Below, piece after piece: positions 47,507 through 58,488 of a stretch of 64,000 bases of DNA. The stretch is from CALGFI01 sp036374435 (GTDB lineage: Bacteria > Actinomycetota > UBA4738 > HRBIN12). The stretch lies in contig DASUTU010000030.1 in NCBI GenBank assembly GCA_036374435.1, forward strand, positions 1-64,000, in the 5' to 3' direction. Each line of letters opens with the position of its first letter. Position 1 is the first letter of the stretch. Below the pieces are notes generated by a model, which saw only the letters and a program-made list of their open reading frames with translations, searched no databases and had not been told where the DNA came from. The position numbers were made by a program, and so were the translations under genes.

Positions 47507-48775
47507 GTGGGGGACAAGCCGTTGCCAGGTGGTTCGAACACGCACGTCGAAACCGACGTCTTGATCGTCGGGGCGGGGCCCGGCGGCTCGACGGCCGCGT
47601 ACCACCTGGCGCGCCACGGCGTGGACGTCACCGTCGTCGAGAAGTCCAGCTTCCCCCGCGAGAAGGTCTGCGGAGACGGGCTCACGCCGCGGGCGATCGT
47701 CCAGCTCCGCAAGATGGGGATCGATACCGACGATCCCCGGTTCGAGCGTCACGAGGGCCTTCGCATCTACTCGCGCAGGACCAGGCTCGAGTTGCCGTGG
47801 CCCGCGCTCGAGTCGTTCCCGGGGTTCGGCCTGACCATGACCCGGTCGAGCTTCGACGAGCTCCTGGCGCGGAGGGCCGAAAAGGCCGGGGCCGCGCTGC
47901 GCGAGCGCGTGGAGGCCCTGGCGCCGATCCGCGACGACGGCTGGGTCACGGGGGCGCGGGTCCGGGACCTCGAGCGGGACGTGGAGCTCGACGTTCGAGC
48001 GCGATTCGTCATCGCCGCCGACGGGGCGGCCTCGCGGTTCGCCGGTGCCGTCGGCGTCCGCCGTGATCCGTCCAAGCCGCTCGGCATCGCCGCGCGCCGG
48101 TACTACCGGATCGATCGCCATCCCGGTCCGTGGCTCGAGGTGTGGATGGACCTGTGGGACGGCGAATCGCTCATGCCGGGCTACGGGTGGTTCTTCGCGT
48201 TGTCCGACGGCTCCGTCAACCTCGGCGCGGGGCTGCTGAACACCTTCCGCAACTTCCGCGACGTGTCGGCGCAACAAGTGTTCGATGCGTTCGCCCGGAT
48301 GCTCCCGCCGGGGTGGGGGGTGGACGAATCGACCGCCGAGGGTCGGACGCTCTCGGGTCCGCTGCCGATGGGGATGAACCGAGATCGTGTGACCGTGCCG
48401 GGGATGTTGCTCGTCGGCGACGCCGCGGGGATGGTCAACCCGTTCAACGGTGAGGGCATCGCGTACGCCATGGAGTCCGGCGAGCTCGCCGCCGAGCTGG
48501 TCCACGACGCGCTCGTGCTCGACCGTCCGGGGCTCGCCCACGTGTATCCGACCATCCTGCGCGAGCGGTATGGGCGGTACTTCCGGATCGGGACGAACTT
48601 CGTCCGCGCGATCGGCAACCCGACTGTGATGCGGACCCTCACCGATTACGGCCTGCCACGCGCGTGGCTGATGCGGTTCGCCCTTCGGGTGATGGGCAAC
48701 CTCACGGACGGATCGGAAGGGGACCTGCAGGACAAGATGATGTACGGGCTCGAGCGCCTGGCCCGAGCGCCGTAG
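47507..48775 (+). CDS. Geranylgeranyl reductase family protein (MenJ-like), first gene of the nuo operon
   Basis: FAD-dependent reductase of 422 residues that saturates isoprene double bonds. Motifs are DVLIVGAGPGGSTAAYHLA (FAD), CGDGLTPRA, and VGDAAGMVNPFNGEGI. In mycobacteria a related protein, MenJ, reduces one unit of the menaquinone side chain, while other members act on membrane lipids. Position at the head of the complex I operon, next to prenyl synthases, favours a quinone role. The GTG at 47507 is chosen since earlier in-frame starts would place the two Rex boxes inside the gene; GAAGGA (47491-47496) is the likely ribosome site. Confidence 0.85.
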   Translation: MGDKPLPGGSNTHVETDVLIVGAGPGGSTAAYHLARHGVDVTVVEKSSFPREKVCGDGLTPRAIVQLRKMGIDTDDPRFERHEGLRIYSRRTRLELPWPALESFPGFGLTMTRSSFDELLARRAEKAGAALRERVEALAPIRDDGWVTGARVRDLERDVELDVRARFVIAADGAASRFAGAVGVRRDPSKPLGIAARRYYRIDRHPGPWLEVWMDLWDGESLMPGYGWFFALSDGSVNLGAGLLNTFRNFRDVSAQQVFDAFARMLPPGWGVDESTAEGRTLSGPLPMGMNRDRVTVPGMLLVGDAAGMVNPFNGEGIAYAMESGELAAELVHDALVLDRPGLAHVYPTILRERYGRYFRIGTNFVRAIGNPTVMRTLTDYGLPRAWLMRFALRVMGNLTDGSEGDLQDKMMYGLERLARAP

Positions 48776-48801
48776 TCCAGGGGGAGAGGAGGACACAGGG
48801 C

Positions 48802-49233
48802 GTGGAGCTTTCCGAGTACCTGCCGGTCGTGGTGCTGGCGGTGCTCTCGCTGGGGTTCGCGGTGCTCTCGTTGGCCGCGTCTTCCCTCCTGCGGCCGCGC
48901 CGTCCCACGCCGGCCAAGCTCGCGCCCTACGAGTGCGGGATCGAGCCGGAGCGGCTGCCCCGGGGCGAACGCTTCAGCGTGAAGTTCTACGTGGTCGCGA
49001 TGTTGTTCATCATCTTCGACGTCGAGACCATCTTCCTGTTCGCGTGGGCCATATCGGCCCGGGCCCTCGGCGTCTTCGGTTTGGTCGTGGTCGGAATCTT
49101 CATCGTGCTGCTCTTCGTGGTCGAGGGCTACGCCTGGCTGACGGGCGGCTTGGACTGGGGTGGGCGGGAGCGTCCGGCTCCGCCGGCCGCGCTCGAGCGG
49201 GACGAGGACCGGGAGCTCGTCGGTGCCGGTTGA
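48802..49233 (+). CDS. nuoA: NADH-quinone oxidoreductase subunit A
   Basis: Membrane subunit of complex I at the junction of the quinone site, 143 residues with three helices (about 7-28, 62-82 and 88-110). The conserved loop PYECGIEPE and SVKFYVVAMLFIIFDVETIFLF are present, including the acidic pair in FDVET. A charged tail follows (RERPAPPAALERDEDRE), longer than usual. The GTG follows a strong GGAGAGGAGGA site. It begins 26 bases after the reductase stop. Confidence 0.95.
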   Translation: MELSEYLPVVVLAVLSLGFAVLSLAASSLLRPRRPTPAKLAPYECGIEPERLPRGERFSVKFYVVAMLFIIFDVETIFLFAWAISARALGVFGLVVVGIFIVLLFVVEGYAWLTGGLDWGGRERPAPPAALERDEDRELVGAG

Positions 49234-49744
49234 GCGGATCGAGGGCTTCCAGGCCGGACGCGGACGCGGCGCGTCCGAGGAGGAAGAGCTCAAGCGCGGC
49301 ATCCTGCTGACGACGCTCGATCGGGCCGTGGGATGGGCGCGGAAGCAGTCGATGTGGCCGGTCACCTTCGGGTTGGCCTGCTGCGCCATCGAGATGATGG
49401 CAACGGGCGCGGGAACGTACGACCTCTCTCGGTGGGGGATGGAGCTGTTCCGCGCCTCTCCCCGGCAGTCCGACCTGATGATCGTGGCCGGGCGCGTCAG
49501 TCAGAAGATGGGGCCGGTTCTTCGCACCGTCTACGACCAGATGCCCGAGCCCAAGTGGGTCATCTCGATGGGCGTGTGCGCTTCTGCCGGCGGGATGTTC
49601 ACCAACTACGCCGTGATCCAGGGTGTCGACACGGTGGTTCCGGTGGACATCTACGTGCCGGGATGCCCGCCGAAGCCGGAGATGTTGATGTACGGGATCC
49701 TCCGGCTGCACGAGAAGGTTCGGACGGAGGGCACCTTCAAGTGA
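49223..49744 (+). CDS. nuoB: NADH-quinone oxidoreductase subunit B
   Basis: Carries the N2 [4Fe-4S] cluster, which hands electrons to quinone, 173 residues. The ligands are in GLACCAIEMM (the adjacent Cys pair), GVCASAGGMF and YVPGCPPKPE. An N-terminal arm of about 25 residues rich in charge precedes the conserved core. The GTG overlaps the end of nuoA. The third ligand motif GVCASAGGMF and the PGCPP end are standard. Confidence 0.96.
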   Translation: MPVERIEGFQAGRGRGASEEEELKRGILLTTLDRAVGWARKQSMWPVTFGLACCAIEMMATGAGTYDLSRWGMELFRASPRQSDLMIVAGRVSQKMGPVLRTVYDQMPEPKWVISMGVCASAGGMFTNYAVIQGVDTVVPVDIYVPGCPPKPEMLMYGILRLHEKVRTEGTFK

Positions 49745-50238
49745 GGCCCGGCGAGCTGGCCGAGCGGATGCGGGCCCACACGCCCGACGTGGTAGTGGCG
49801 CGGGACGAGGTGACCGCGATCCTCGACCGGAGCGAGCTCGTCGGGACGCTGTCGGCCCTCCGGGCGGATCCCGAGCTGGCGTTCGATTTCCTGGCGAGCG
49901 TGACGGCCGCCGACTGGCCCGGACGCCGGCCGCGGTTCTGGATTGCGTACGACCTCGCCTCGATCGAGCACCGTCACCGGGTTCGAGTGAAGGTGGGCGT
50001 GGAGGGCGAGGACGCGCGCGTTCCGTCCGTCGTCTCGTTGTTCCCCACCGCGGACTGGCACGAACGCGAGACCTACGACTTCTACGGCATCGAGTTCGAG
50101 GGGCACCCCGACCTGCGCCGGATCCTGATGCCGGAGGACTGGGAGGGCTGGCCTCTCCGCAAGGACGAGGAGCTCGGCGGCGTCGACACGCGCTACAAGG
50201 GCGCCTTCATCCCGCCCGTCGACCGGAGGGTCACGTGA
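49741..50238 (+). CDS. nuoC: NADH-quinone oxidoreductase subunit C
   Basis: Peripheral subunit of 165 residues. The family's C-terminal block is seen as WHERETYDFYGI followed by EGHPDLRRILMPEDWEG and YKGAFIPPVDRR. The N-terminal half is more variable. The GTG overlaps the nuoB stop by four bases and the gene is separate from nuoD, not fused as in Escherichia coli. Confidence 0.93.
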   Translation: MRPGELAERMRAHTPDVVVARDEVTAILDRSELVGTLSALRADPELAFDFLASVTAADWPGRRPRFWIAYDLASIEHRHRVRVKVGVEGEDARVPSVVSLFPTADWHERETYDFYGIEFEGHPDLRRILMPEDWEGWPLRKDEELGGVDTRYKGAFIPPVDRRVT

Positions 50239-51536
50239 GCTCGTCGGGGCCCGCGTTCGATCCCGACCTTCGGGAGGTGGAGGCCTTCACCGAGGACGCC
50301 GGGTCCGTCGGCGAGCTCCGGCAGGAGACCATGGTGATCAACATGGGGCCCCAGCACCCGGGAACCCATGGCGTCCTCCGGCTGCTCCTGGAGCTCGACG
50401 GCGAGACCGTCGTGTCCTGCCGTCCCATCATCGGATACCTGCACACGGGGATCGAGAAGAACACGGAATACCGCACGTGGCAGCAGGGAGTCACGTTCGT
50501 CACTCGCGCCGACTACCTCTCCCCGTTCTTCAACGAGACCGCGTATTGCCTGGCCGCCGAACGCCTCCTTGGCATCGAGGCGCCCCCGCGCGCCCAGGTG
50601 CTCCGGGTCCTGTTCATGGAGATGAACCGGATCGCCTCGCACCTCGTGTGGCTGGCCACCACCGGGCTGGAGCTCGGCGCCGTGAGCGTCATGCTGTACG
50701 GGTTCCGCGAGCGCGAGATGGTGCTCGACCTCTTCGAGGCCGCCACCGGTCTGCGCATGAACCACGCGTACGTGCGGATCGGCGGCGTCGTGATGGACCT
50801 CCCCGCCGACGGCCCGGAGCGCATCCTGGACTGGCTCGAGGTGATGCCCAGTCGCATCGACGACTACGTGACGCTCCTGTCCGCGAACCCGATCTGGATC
50901 GAACGAAACGTCGACGTCGGTCTCCTCTCCGCCCAGGACGCGCTCGCGTTCGGCGTGACGGGTCCGTCACTGCGGGCGGCGGGGACCGCGAGGGACCTCC
51001 GCCGTGACGAGCCCTACTGCGGCTACGAGACCTACGAGTTCGACGTCCCCGTGCTCGACGGAGGCGATTGTTACGCGCGCTACGCCGTCCGAATCCAGGA
51101 GATGCGCGAGTCTCTGCGGATCGTTCGGCAATGCCTGGAGCGGCTCGAGGAGCCGGGGCCGGTCATGGTCGAGGACCCCAAGGTGCGCTGGCCCTCGAAG
51201 CTCGAGGTCGGGCCGGACGGGATCGGAAACTCCACCGCGTACGTCCGCCACATCATGGAGGAGTCGATGGAGGCCCTGATCCATCACTTCAAGATGGTGA
51301 CCGAAGGCATCTCCGTCCCCGCCGGCGAGGTCTACGTCGCGGTCGAGTCCCCGCGGGGCGAGCTCGGCTACTACGTCGTGTCCGATGGTGGTCACCGTCC
51401 CTACCGGGTGAAGATCCGCGACCCGTCGTTCGTCAACCTCCAGGCGCTCCCGCACATGGTCGAGGACGGGCTGGTGGCCGACGTGATCGCGGCGATCGCG
51501 AGCCTGGATCCCGTCATGGGTGGGGCAGACCGCTGA
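50235..51536 (+). CDS. nuoD: NADH-quinone oxidoreductase subunit D
   Basis: Forms the quinone-binding cavity with NuoB, 433 residues. The start of the conserved core is MGPQHPGTHGVLR; the quinone-site His and Tyr regions (HTGIEKNTEYRTWQQ, DYLSPFFNE) and the C-terminal VESPRGELGYYVVSDGGHRPYR are intact. It overlaps nuoC and ends overlapping nuoE by one base, a pattern continuing through the operon. Confidence 0.96.
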   Translation: MSSSGPAFDPDLREVEAFTEDAGSVGELRQETMVINMGPQHPGTHGVLRLLLELDGETVVSCRPIIGYLHTGIEKNTEYRTWQQGVTFVTRADYLSPFFNETAYCLAAERLLGIEAPPRAQVLRVLFMEMNRIASHLVWLATTGLELGAVSVMLYGFREREMVLDLFEAATGLRMNHAYVRIGGVVMDLPADGPERILDWLEVMPSRIDDYVTLLSANPIWIERNVDVGLLSAQDALAFGVTGPSLRAAGTARDLRRDEPYCGYETYEFDVPVLDGGDCYARYAVRIQEMRESLRIVRQCLERLEEPGPVMVEDPKVRWPSKLEVGPDGIGNSTAYVRHIMEESMEALIHHFKMVTEGISVPAGEVYVAVESPRGELGYYVVSDGGHRPYRVKIRDPSFVNLQALPHMVEDGLVADVIAAIASLDPVMGGADR

Positions 51537-52188
51537 TGCGGGTGCTCTCGGACGATCTCCGCTCTCGGGCGGAGGGCATCGTCGAGCGCTACCCCAAGGG
51601 GCGGGAACGATCCGCGCTGATGCCGCTGCTGTACCTCGTGCAGTCCGTGGAGGGACGGGTGACGCGGGAGGGGATGCGCGAGGTGGCCGATCTCCTCGGC
51701 CTGACCATGGCGGAGGTCGAGTCGGTGGCGACCTTCTACACGATGCTCCGGCTCCGGCCCACCGGCCGGCACCTCATCAGCGTGTGCACGAACCTGTCGT
51801 GCGCCCTTCGCGGCGCGAACGGAGTGTACGAGGCGGCCCACCGGGAGACCGGCATCCCCCACGGCGGCGAGTTGTCCGAGGACGGGTTGTTCTCGGTGCA
51901 CGAGGAGGAATGTCTCGGTGCGTGCGAGGGGGCGCCGGTGGTCCAGGTGGACTTCGCCAGCCACCACCGCGTGACCCCCGAACGGATGCGCGAGCTCGTG
52001 GAGCGGCTCCGGGCGGGCGAGGTCCCCACCCCGGATCTCGGCGACGCGCCGGCGGACTTCCGCCACGCCTCGCGCATCCTCGCCGGGATCGACGGCGCCG
52101 CCAGGCCGGGCGCCGACGGGCCGGGCGCCGACGACCGGGGGGACGGGGGGGCCGACGAGCGAGGCCACGAGCGAACGGCGGCCGGGTC

Positions 52189-52192
<4 letters not shown>
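51536..52192 (+). CDS. nuoE: NADH-quinone oxidoreductase subunit E
   Basis: Holds the N1a [2Fe-2S] cluster, 218 residues. Ligands are CTNLSC (C-x4-C) and CLGACEGAP (C-x3-C). The N-terminal helical part resembles the family. A C-terminal tail of about 50 residues rich in Gly, Asp and Ala (PGADGPGADDRGDGG) has no counterpart in most NuoE proteins and is likely disordered. It follows nuoD directly and its stop overlaps nuoF. Confidence 0.94.
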
Positions 52193-53537
<1,345 letters not shown>

Positions 53538-53541
<4 letters not shown>

Positions 53542-55958
53542 CTCCCCAGGGCACGGTCACGCTCACGATCGACGGCAAAGAGGTCGCGGTCCCCGGAGGG
53601 ACCCTGATCATCCGGGCCGCCGAGCGGCTGGGGATCGAGATCCCGCGCTTCTGCGATCATCCGTTCCTCGAGCCGGTCGGGGCGTGCCGGCAGTGTTACG
53701 TGGAGGTCGAGGGCCAACGCAAGCTCTTCACCTCGTGCACGACGGCCGTCGCGCCCGACATGGTTGTGCGGACCCAATACACGTCGGACGTGGTCCGGGA
53801 CGCTCAGGAGGCCAACCTCGAGTTCCTCCTGCTCAACCACCCGCTCGACTGTCCCGTCTGCGACCGCGGCGGCGAGTGCCCTCTCCAGGACCAGGCGCTG
53901 GCATTCGGGCCCGGCGAGAGCCGGTACACGGAGCCCAAACGGGTCTACGCGAAGCCCATCCCGCTCTCTCCGCTGGTCAAGCTGGACCGGGAACGGTGCG
54001 TGCTCTGCGCCCGCTGCACCCGGTTCTGTGACGAGATCAGCGGCGACCGGTTCATCGAGCTGTTCGCCCGCGGAGCCGGCGAGCGCGTGTCGATCTCGGG
54101 CGGCGAGGATTTCCGGTCGCCGTTCAGCGGCAACACGGTGCAGATCTGTCCGGTGGGAGCGCTCACGTCTTCGACGTACCGCTTCGTTGCCCGGCCGTTC
54201 GACCTGTCCAGCGCCGACTCCGTGTGCGGTCACTGCAGCGCTGGCTGCAACGTCAAGGTGGACGTCCGCGGCGGCGAGATCGTGCGGGTGCTGGCCCGCG
54301 ACAACCTCGAGGTGAACGACGCCTGGCTGTGCGACAAGGGACGGTACGCGTTCCGCCACCCGGACCTGCCCTCGCGCGTCACGACGCCGCTGATCCGCGA
54401 TCGCGGCCTCGAGCCGGCCTCGTTCGGTGAGGTGCTCGGGACGATCGCCACGTGGTGCCGCGACGCGCGGGTGGCGTTCCTCGCGGGCGGCCGGCTGGCC
54501 GACGAGGACGCGTACGCGTTGTCCAAGCTCGCCCGGACCGTCGTGGGGACCAACGACCTCGACCACCGACGAGCCTTCCTGGGTGGCAAGGCCGAGGAGC
54601 TCGCGGCCGCGGCCCCGCTGGCGACGACCTATCGCGACGTCGAGCGGGCGAAGGTGATCCTGGTGGCCGGGCTCGACGCCGAGCAGGAGGTGCCGATCCT
54701 GCACCTGCGGATCCGCAAGGCGGCGCGCCGCGGGGCACGGGTCTTCGTCATCCACCCCCGGACCACCCGCCTGCACGACGTCGCGGAGCACGCGCTCTGC
54801 CGGCCCGAACATCAAACGTACGTGCTCGAGCAGATCCACGACGCGGACGGCGACGGCGACGGCTTCGTGGACCGCGTGGCCGCGGCCCTGCGGGGGGCCG
54901 GGGAGGACGGCGTCGTGTTGGCCGGCGAACGCCTTGCCGAACACCCGCTGGCTGCGGACGTCGCCCTCTCGGTGGCGCAGCGATACGGGGCACGGTTCGG
55001 CTACGTGACGCGGCGGGCGAACGACCGCGGGGCGCTGCGGGCCGGCGTCCATCCCGCCCTGCTCCCCGGGGGCCGCCGGGTGGATGACGCGGACCGGCGG
55101 GCCGAGGTCGAGTCGGTCTGGGGTTCCCTCACCGCGGCCGAGCGGGGGCGCTCGGGCCGGGAGATCCTCGAGGCCTGCGCCGCCGGCGAGATCGACCTCC
55201 TGTTCCTGGCCGGCGTCGACCCCCTTCGGGACCTGCCCGACGCCGGGCTGGTCCGCCGGGCCCTCGGCAACGTCCGGTTCAAGGTCGTCCAGGGATTGGA
55301 GCTCGGTGGCCTCGAGCCGTACGCGGACGCGTTCCTCCCGGCGGCGGCCTGGGCCGAACGGGAGGGGACGGTCACGGATTGGGAGGGTCGCCCGCAGGAG
55401 ATCCGTCCGGTCCGGTCGGCGGCCGGGGTGTCCCGGCCGGACTGGGAGATCTTCGCCGTCCTCGCCGCGGCCATGGGAGGCGACCTCGGATTCGAAACGA
55501 TCGAGGAGCTTCGCGCGGAGGCCGGCCGCCTGCTCGAGCCGCGGCACGCGTCGGTCCGGACCGACGCGTGGACCGGGACCGGCCGGCCGCAGCTCCTGGG
55601 GGACCTGACGTTGTTCACCTATCCGCTGCTCGTGGACGAAGGCCGCCTCTCCGACGGCGCCGACGATCTCAAGGCGGCGCTCGCCGAGGAGCCGTTCGTC
55701 GAGGTGCACCCGGAGGACGCCGAGAAGCGGGGCGTCCTGGACGGCGGCAGGGTACGGGTCCGGACGGACCTCGGACAGGCCGAGGTGCCGGTCCGGGTGA
55801 CGCCGGACGTGGCGCCCGGGTCCGTGTTCGTGCCGTTCAACCAGCGGGACCTGGCCGCGAACACCCTGCTGGCGCGAGGGTTCGTGGAGCCGGCGACGAT
55901 CGAACCCGTCCCGGAGCCGGCCGAGGCCGGCGCCGCCGCATCGGAGGGAGCCGCCTAG
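53538..55958 (+). CDS. nuoG: NADH-quinone oxidoreductase subunit G
   Basis: Large iron-sulfur subunit, 806 residues. A plant-type [2Fe-2S] domain (Cys39, Cys50, Cys53, Cys67), a His-ligated cluster (NHPLDCPVCDRGGECPLQD) and a [4Fe-4S] site (CVLCARC, CPVGAL) are present. An extra cluster motif Cys230-x2-Cys233-x3-Cys237-x27-Cys265 is the N7 site, kept in Thermus and E. coli but lost in mitochondria. The molybdopterin-like C-terminal domain follows and ends in an Ala/Glu-rich tail. It overlaps nuoF by four bases and nuoH by one. Confidence 0.95.
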
Positions 55959-57085
55959 TGGACTGGCTCGACTGGGTGCTGCTCGTGGTCCGGGTCGTCG
56001 TCGTGTTCTTCGCGCTCCTGCTCTCGGTCCTGCTCCTGATCTGGATGGAGCGCAAGGTCATCGCCGACATGCAGACGCGGGTCGGCCCGATGCGCGCGGG
56101 GCCCCGTGGGCTGCTGATCACGCTCGCCGACGGCATCAAGCTCTTCTTCAAGGAGGGCATCACGCCCACCCTGGTCGATCGCCCCGTCTACCTGGTTGCG
56201 CCCGTGATCGCGATGTTGCCCGCGTTCCTCGCCTTCGCCGTGATCCCGTTCGGGACGAGCGTGACGGTGTTCGGCCGCGAGATCCCGTTCCAGATCGCCG
56301 ACCTGAACATCGGCGTCTTGTGGGTCCTGGCCATGGGGTCGCTGATGGTCTACTCGATCGTGCTGGCGGGATGGTCGAGCGGGTCGAACTACCCGTTGCT
56401 CGGCGGGATCCGCTCCTCGGCACAGATGATCAGCTACGAGATCGGCATGGGCCTCGCGCTCGTCGCCGTGTTGTTGTACTCGGACTCGCTTCGGATGTCG
56501 GAGATCGTGGCGAACCAGGACTCGGTGTGGAACGTGATCCCGCAGTTCCCCGCGTTCGTGATCTATCTCGTGGCCGGGCTGGCCGAGACGAACCGCCCGC
56601 CGTTCGACCTGCCGGAGGCCGAGTCGGAGCTGGTCGCCGGCTACCACACCGAATACAGCGGCATCAAGTTCGCGATGTTCTTCCTCGGCGAATACCTCAA
56701 CGCCGTGACGGTGGCGGCCGTGGCGACCACCCTGTGGCTGGGCGGATGGCGCGGCCCGGCTCCGGACTTCCTGCCGTGGCTGTGGCCGGTCCTGTGGTTC
56801 CTGGTCAAGGTGCTGGCCGTCCTCTACGCCTACATCTGGATCCGCGCCACGTTGCCTCGGTTCCGCTACGACCGGCTGATGGCGTTCGGGTGGAAGTTCC
56901 TGATCCCGTTCGGCCTGCTGTGGGTCCTGGCCACCGGGGCCGTGGTCGTGCTCCCGGAGGCTTACGGCCGGCAGGCCGTCGTCACGGGGGCGGCGATCGT
57001 GGTCGGTCTCGTCCTGGCGCTCTCGCTGATCTGGCCGCTGTTCTCGCGGCCGGCGGATCGGACGCGGGAGGTGACGCCGTCGTGA
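55958..57085 (+). CDS. nuoH: NADH-quinone oxidoreductase subunit H
   Basis: Eight-helix membrane subunit that links the quinone tunnel to proton pumping, 375 residues. Conserved parts are ERKVIADMQTRVGPMRAGPRG (shortened here to ERKVIADMQTRVGP), ADGIKLFFKE, AETNRPPFDLPEAESELVAG and the end ATLPRFRYDRLM. The key acidic residues near the quinone channel are present in these segments. The GTG overlaps the nuoG stop by one base. Confidence 0.95.
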   Translation: MDWLDWVLLVVRVVVVFFALLLSVLLLIWMERKVIADMQTRVGPMRAGPRGLLITLADGIKLFFKEGITPTLVDRPVYLVAPVIAMLPAFLAFAVIPFGTSVTVFGREIPFQIADLNIGVLWVLAMGSLMVYSIVLAGWSSGSNYPLLGGIRSSAQMISYEIGMGLALVAVLLYSDSLRMSEIVANQDSVWNVIPQFPAFVIYLVAGLAETNRPPFDLPEAESELVAGYHTEYSGIKFAMFFLGEYLNAVTVAAVATTLWLGGWRGPAPDFLPWLWPVLWFLVKVLAVLYAYIWIRATLPRFRYDRLMAFGWKFLIPFGLLWVLATGAVVVLPEAYGRQAVVTGAAIVVGLVLALSLIWPLFSRPADRTREVTPS

Positions 57086-57582
57086 GCGAGCGGGGCCGTC
57101 CACCGCGCCCGGACTTCGGCTCGGCGATCGCCGCCGTGAGCAAGGGGCTGGCGACGGTCTTCAAACAGATCTTCCGGCGCGACGTCACCGAGCAGTACCC
57201 CAAGGAGATCGTGCCGCCGCCGCCCCGCAGCCACATCGGCCGGCACCTGCTGAACCGTCACGAGAACGGGCTCGAGAAGTGTATCGGCTGCGAGCTGTGC
57301 GCGTACGCGTGTCCGGCCGACGCGATCTGGGTCGAGGGAGCCGACAACGACCCGGAGAACCCGACGAGCCCGGGCGAGCGGTACGCGAAGGACTACCAGA
57401 TCAACTACCTGCGCTGCATCATGTGCGGTCTGTGCGTCGAGGCGTGCCCGACCCGGGCCCTCACGCTCACGAGCGCGTTCGAGATGAGCTACACGTCCCG
57501 GGAGGACGCGATCCTGACCAAGCAGGAGCTCCTGGAGCCGCCCTTGCCGCTCGGGACGGCGCCGGGGACGAGGGAGGGGTAG
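57082..57582 (+). CDS. nuoI: NADH-quinone oxidoreductase subunit I
   Basis: Ferredoxin-like subunit with clusters N6a and N6b, 166 residues. Both motifs are complete: CIGCELCAYACP and CIMCGLCVEACP. An N-terminal amphipathic part (GLATVFKQIFRRDVTEQYP) lies along the membrane. It overlaps nuoH by four bases. The last 25 residues are Pro/Leu/Gly-rich. The clusters carry electrons from NuoG to N2 in NuoB. Confidence 0.96.
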   Translation: MSERGRPPRPDFGSAIAAVSKGLATVFKQIFRRDVTEQYPKEIVPPPPRSHIGRHLLNRHENGLEKCIGCELCAYACPADAIWVEGADNDPENPTSPGERYAKDYQINYLRCIMCGLCVEACPTRALTLTSAFEMSYTSREDAILTKQELLEPPLPLGTAPGTREG

Positions 57583-57585
57583 CCG

Positions 57586-58182
57586 GTGCCGCTCGACAAC
57601 CTCGTCTTCTGGGTGTTCGCGCCGATCTGTGTCGGAAGCGCCCTGGCGATGATCCTGCAGCGCAACGCGGTGCACGCCGCGCTCCTCCTCGTCGTCAACT
57701 TCTTCACGATCTCGGTCTTCTACCTGGTCCTCGGCGCCTCGTTCCTGTTCGCGGTGCAGATCATCGTGTACGCGGGCGCCATCATGGTGCTGTTCCTCTT
57801 CGTGATCATGCTCCTGGGCGTGGATCGAGACGAACCGCTGGTCGAGCGGATCCGGGGACAACGCGCCCTCGGCGTGACGCTCGGGGTCGGGATCTTCCTG
57901 GAGCTGTTCTTCGCCGTCCGAGCCGGCATCGGGTTCGCCACGCGGGCGCCGGCGTCCTTCGACCGGGTCGCCAACGAGGGCGGCAACCCGGTCGCGTTGT
58001 CGCGCGTGTTGTTCCGGGATTACTTCTTCCCCTTCGAGGTCACCTCGGTGCTGCTGATCGTCGCCGCCGTGGCGGTCATGGTGCTGGCGTCCCGGCAGCG
58101 CCGGGCGATCACGCGGGCCGAGGTCGAGCGCGCCGCGGCTCAGAGCCCGGCTCGAGAGACGGCTCCGGATCCGGCGCCGTGA
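57586..58182 (+). CDS. nuoJ: NADH-quinone oxidoreductase subunit J
   Basis: Membrane subunit of 198 residues with five helices. The conserved third-helix segment QIIVYAGAIMVLFLFVIMLL includes the pi-bulge glycine and tyrosine used in the proton path. The GTG start is three bases after the nuoI stop. The C-terminus is a charged tail (RRAITRAEVERAAAQS) of about 30 residues. It overlaps nuoK by four bases. Confidence 0.93.
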   Translation: MPLDNLVFWVFAPICVGSALAMILQRNAVHAALLLVVNFFTISVFYLVLGASFLFAVQIIVYAGAIMVLFLFVIMLLGVDRDEPLVERIRGQRALGVTLGVGIFLELFFAVRAGIGFATRAPASFDRVANEGGNPVALSRVLFRDYFFPFEVTSVLLIVAAVAVMVLASRQRRAITRAEVERAAAQSPARETAPDPAP

Positions 58183-58484
58183 GGACGCCCATCTCCTACT
58201 TCCTGATCGTGTCCGGGATGCTCTTCGCCATCGGCACCGTGGGCGTGTTGGTTCGCAAGAACGCGCTCGTGATCTTCATGGCGGTCGAGCTCCAGCTGAA
58301 CGCGGTGAACCTGTCGCTGGTCGCGTTCAGCCGTATGCACAACAACCTGAACGGGCAGGTCATGGCGTTCTTCTCCATGGTCGTGGCCGCCGCCGAGGTC
58401 GTGGTCGGCCTGGCGATCATCGTGACCATCTACCGCCGTCGCCAGAGCGCCAGCGTGGACGACGCGAACGTGTTGCGAGGGTGA
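58179..58484 (+). CDS. nuoK: NADH-quinone oxidoreductase subunit K
   Basis: Three-helix membrane subunit of 101 residues, the usual size. The two conserved membrane glutamates appear in FMAVELQLNAVNL and MVVAAAEVVVGLAI, both needed for pumping. The GTG overlaps the end of nuoJ and the stop is four bases before nuoL. Confidence 0.95.
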   Translation: MRTPISYFLIVSGMLFAIGTVGVLVRKNALVIFMAVELQLNAVNLSLVAFSRMHNNLNGQVMAFFSMVVAAAEVVVGLAIIVTIYRRRQSASVDDANVLRG

Positions 58485-58488
58485 GCGG

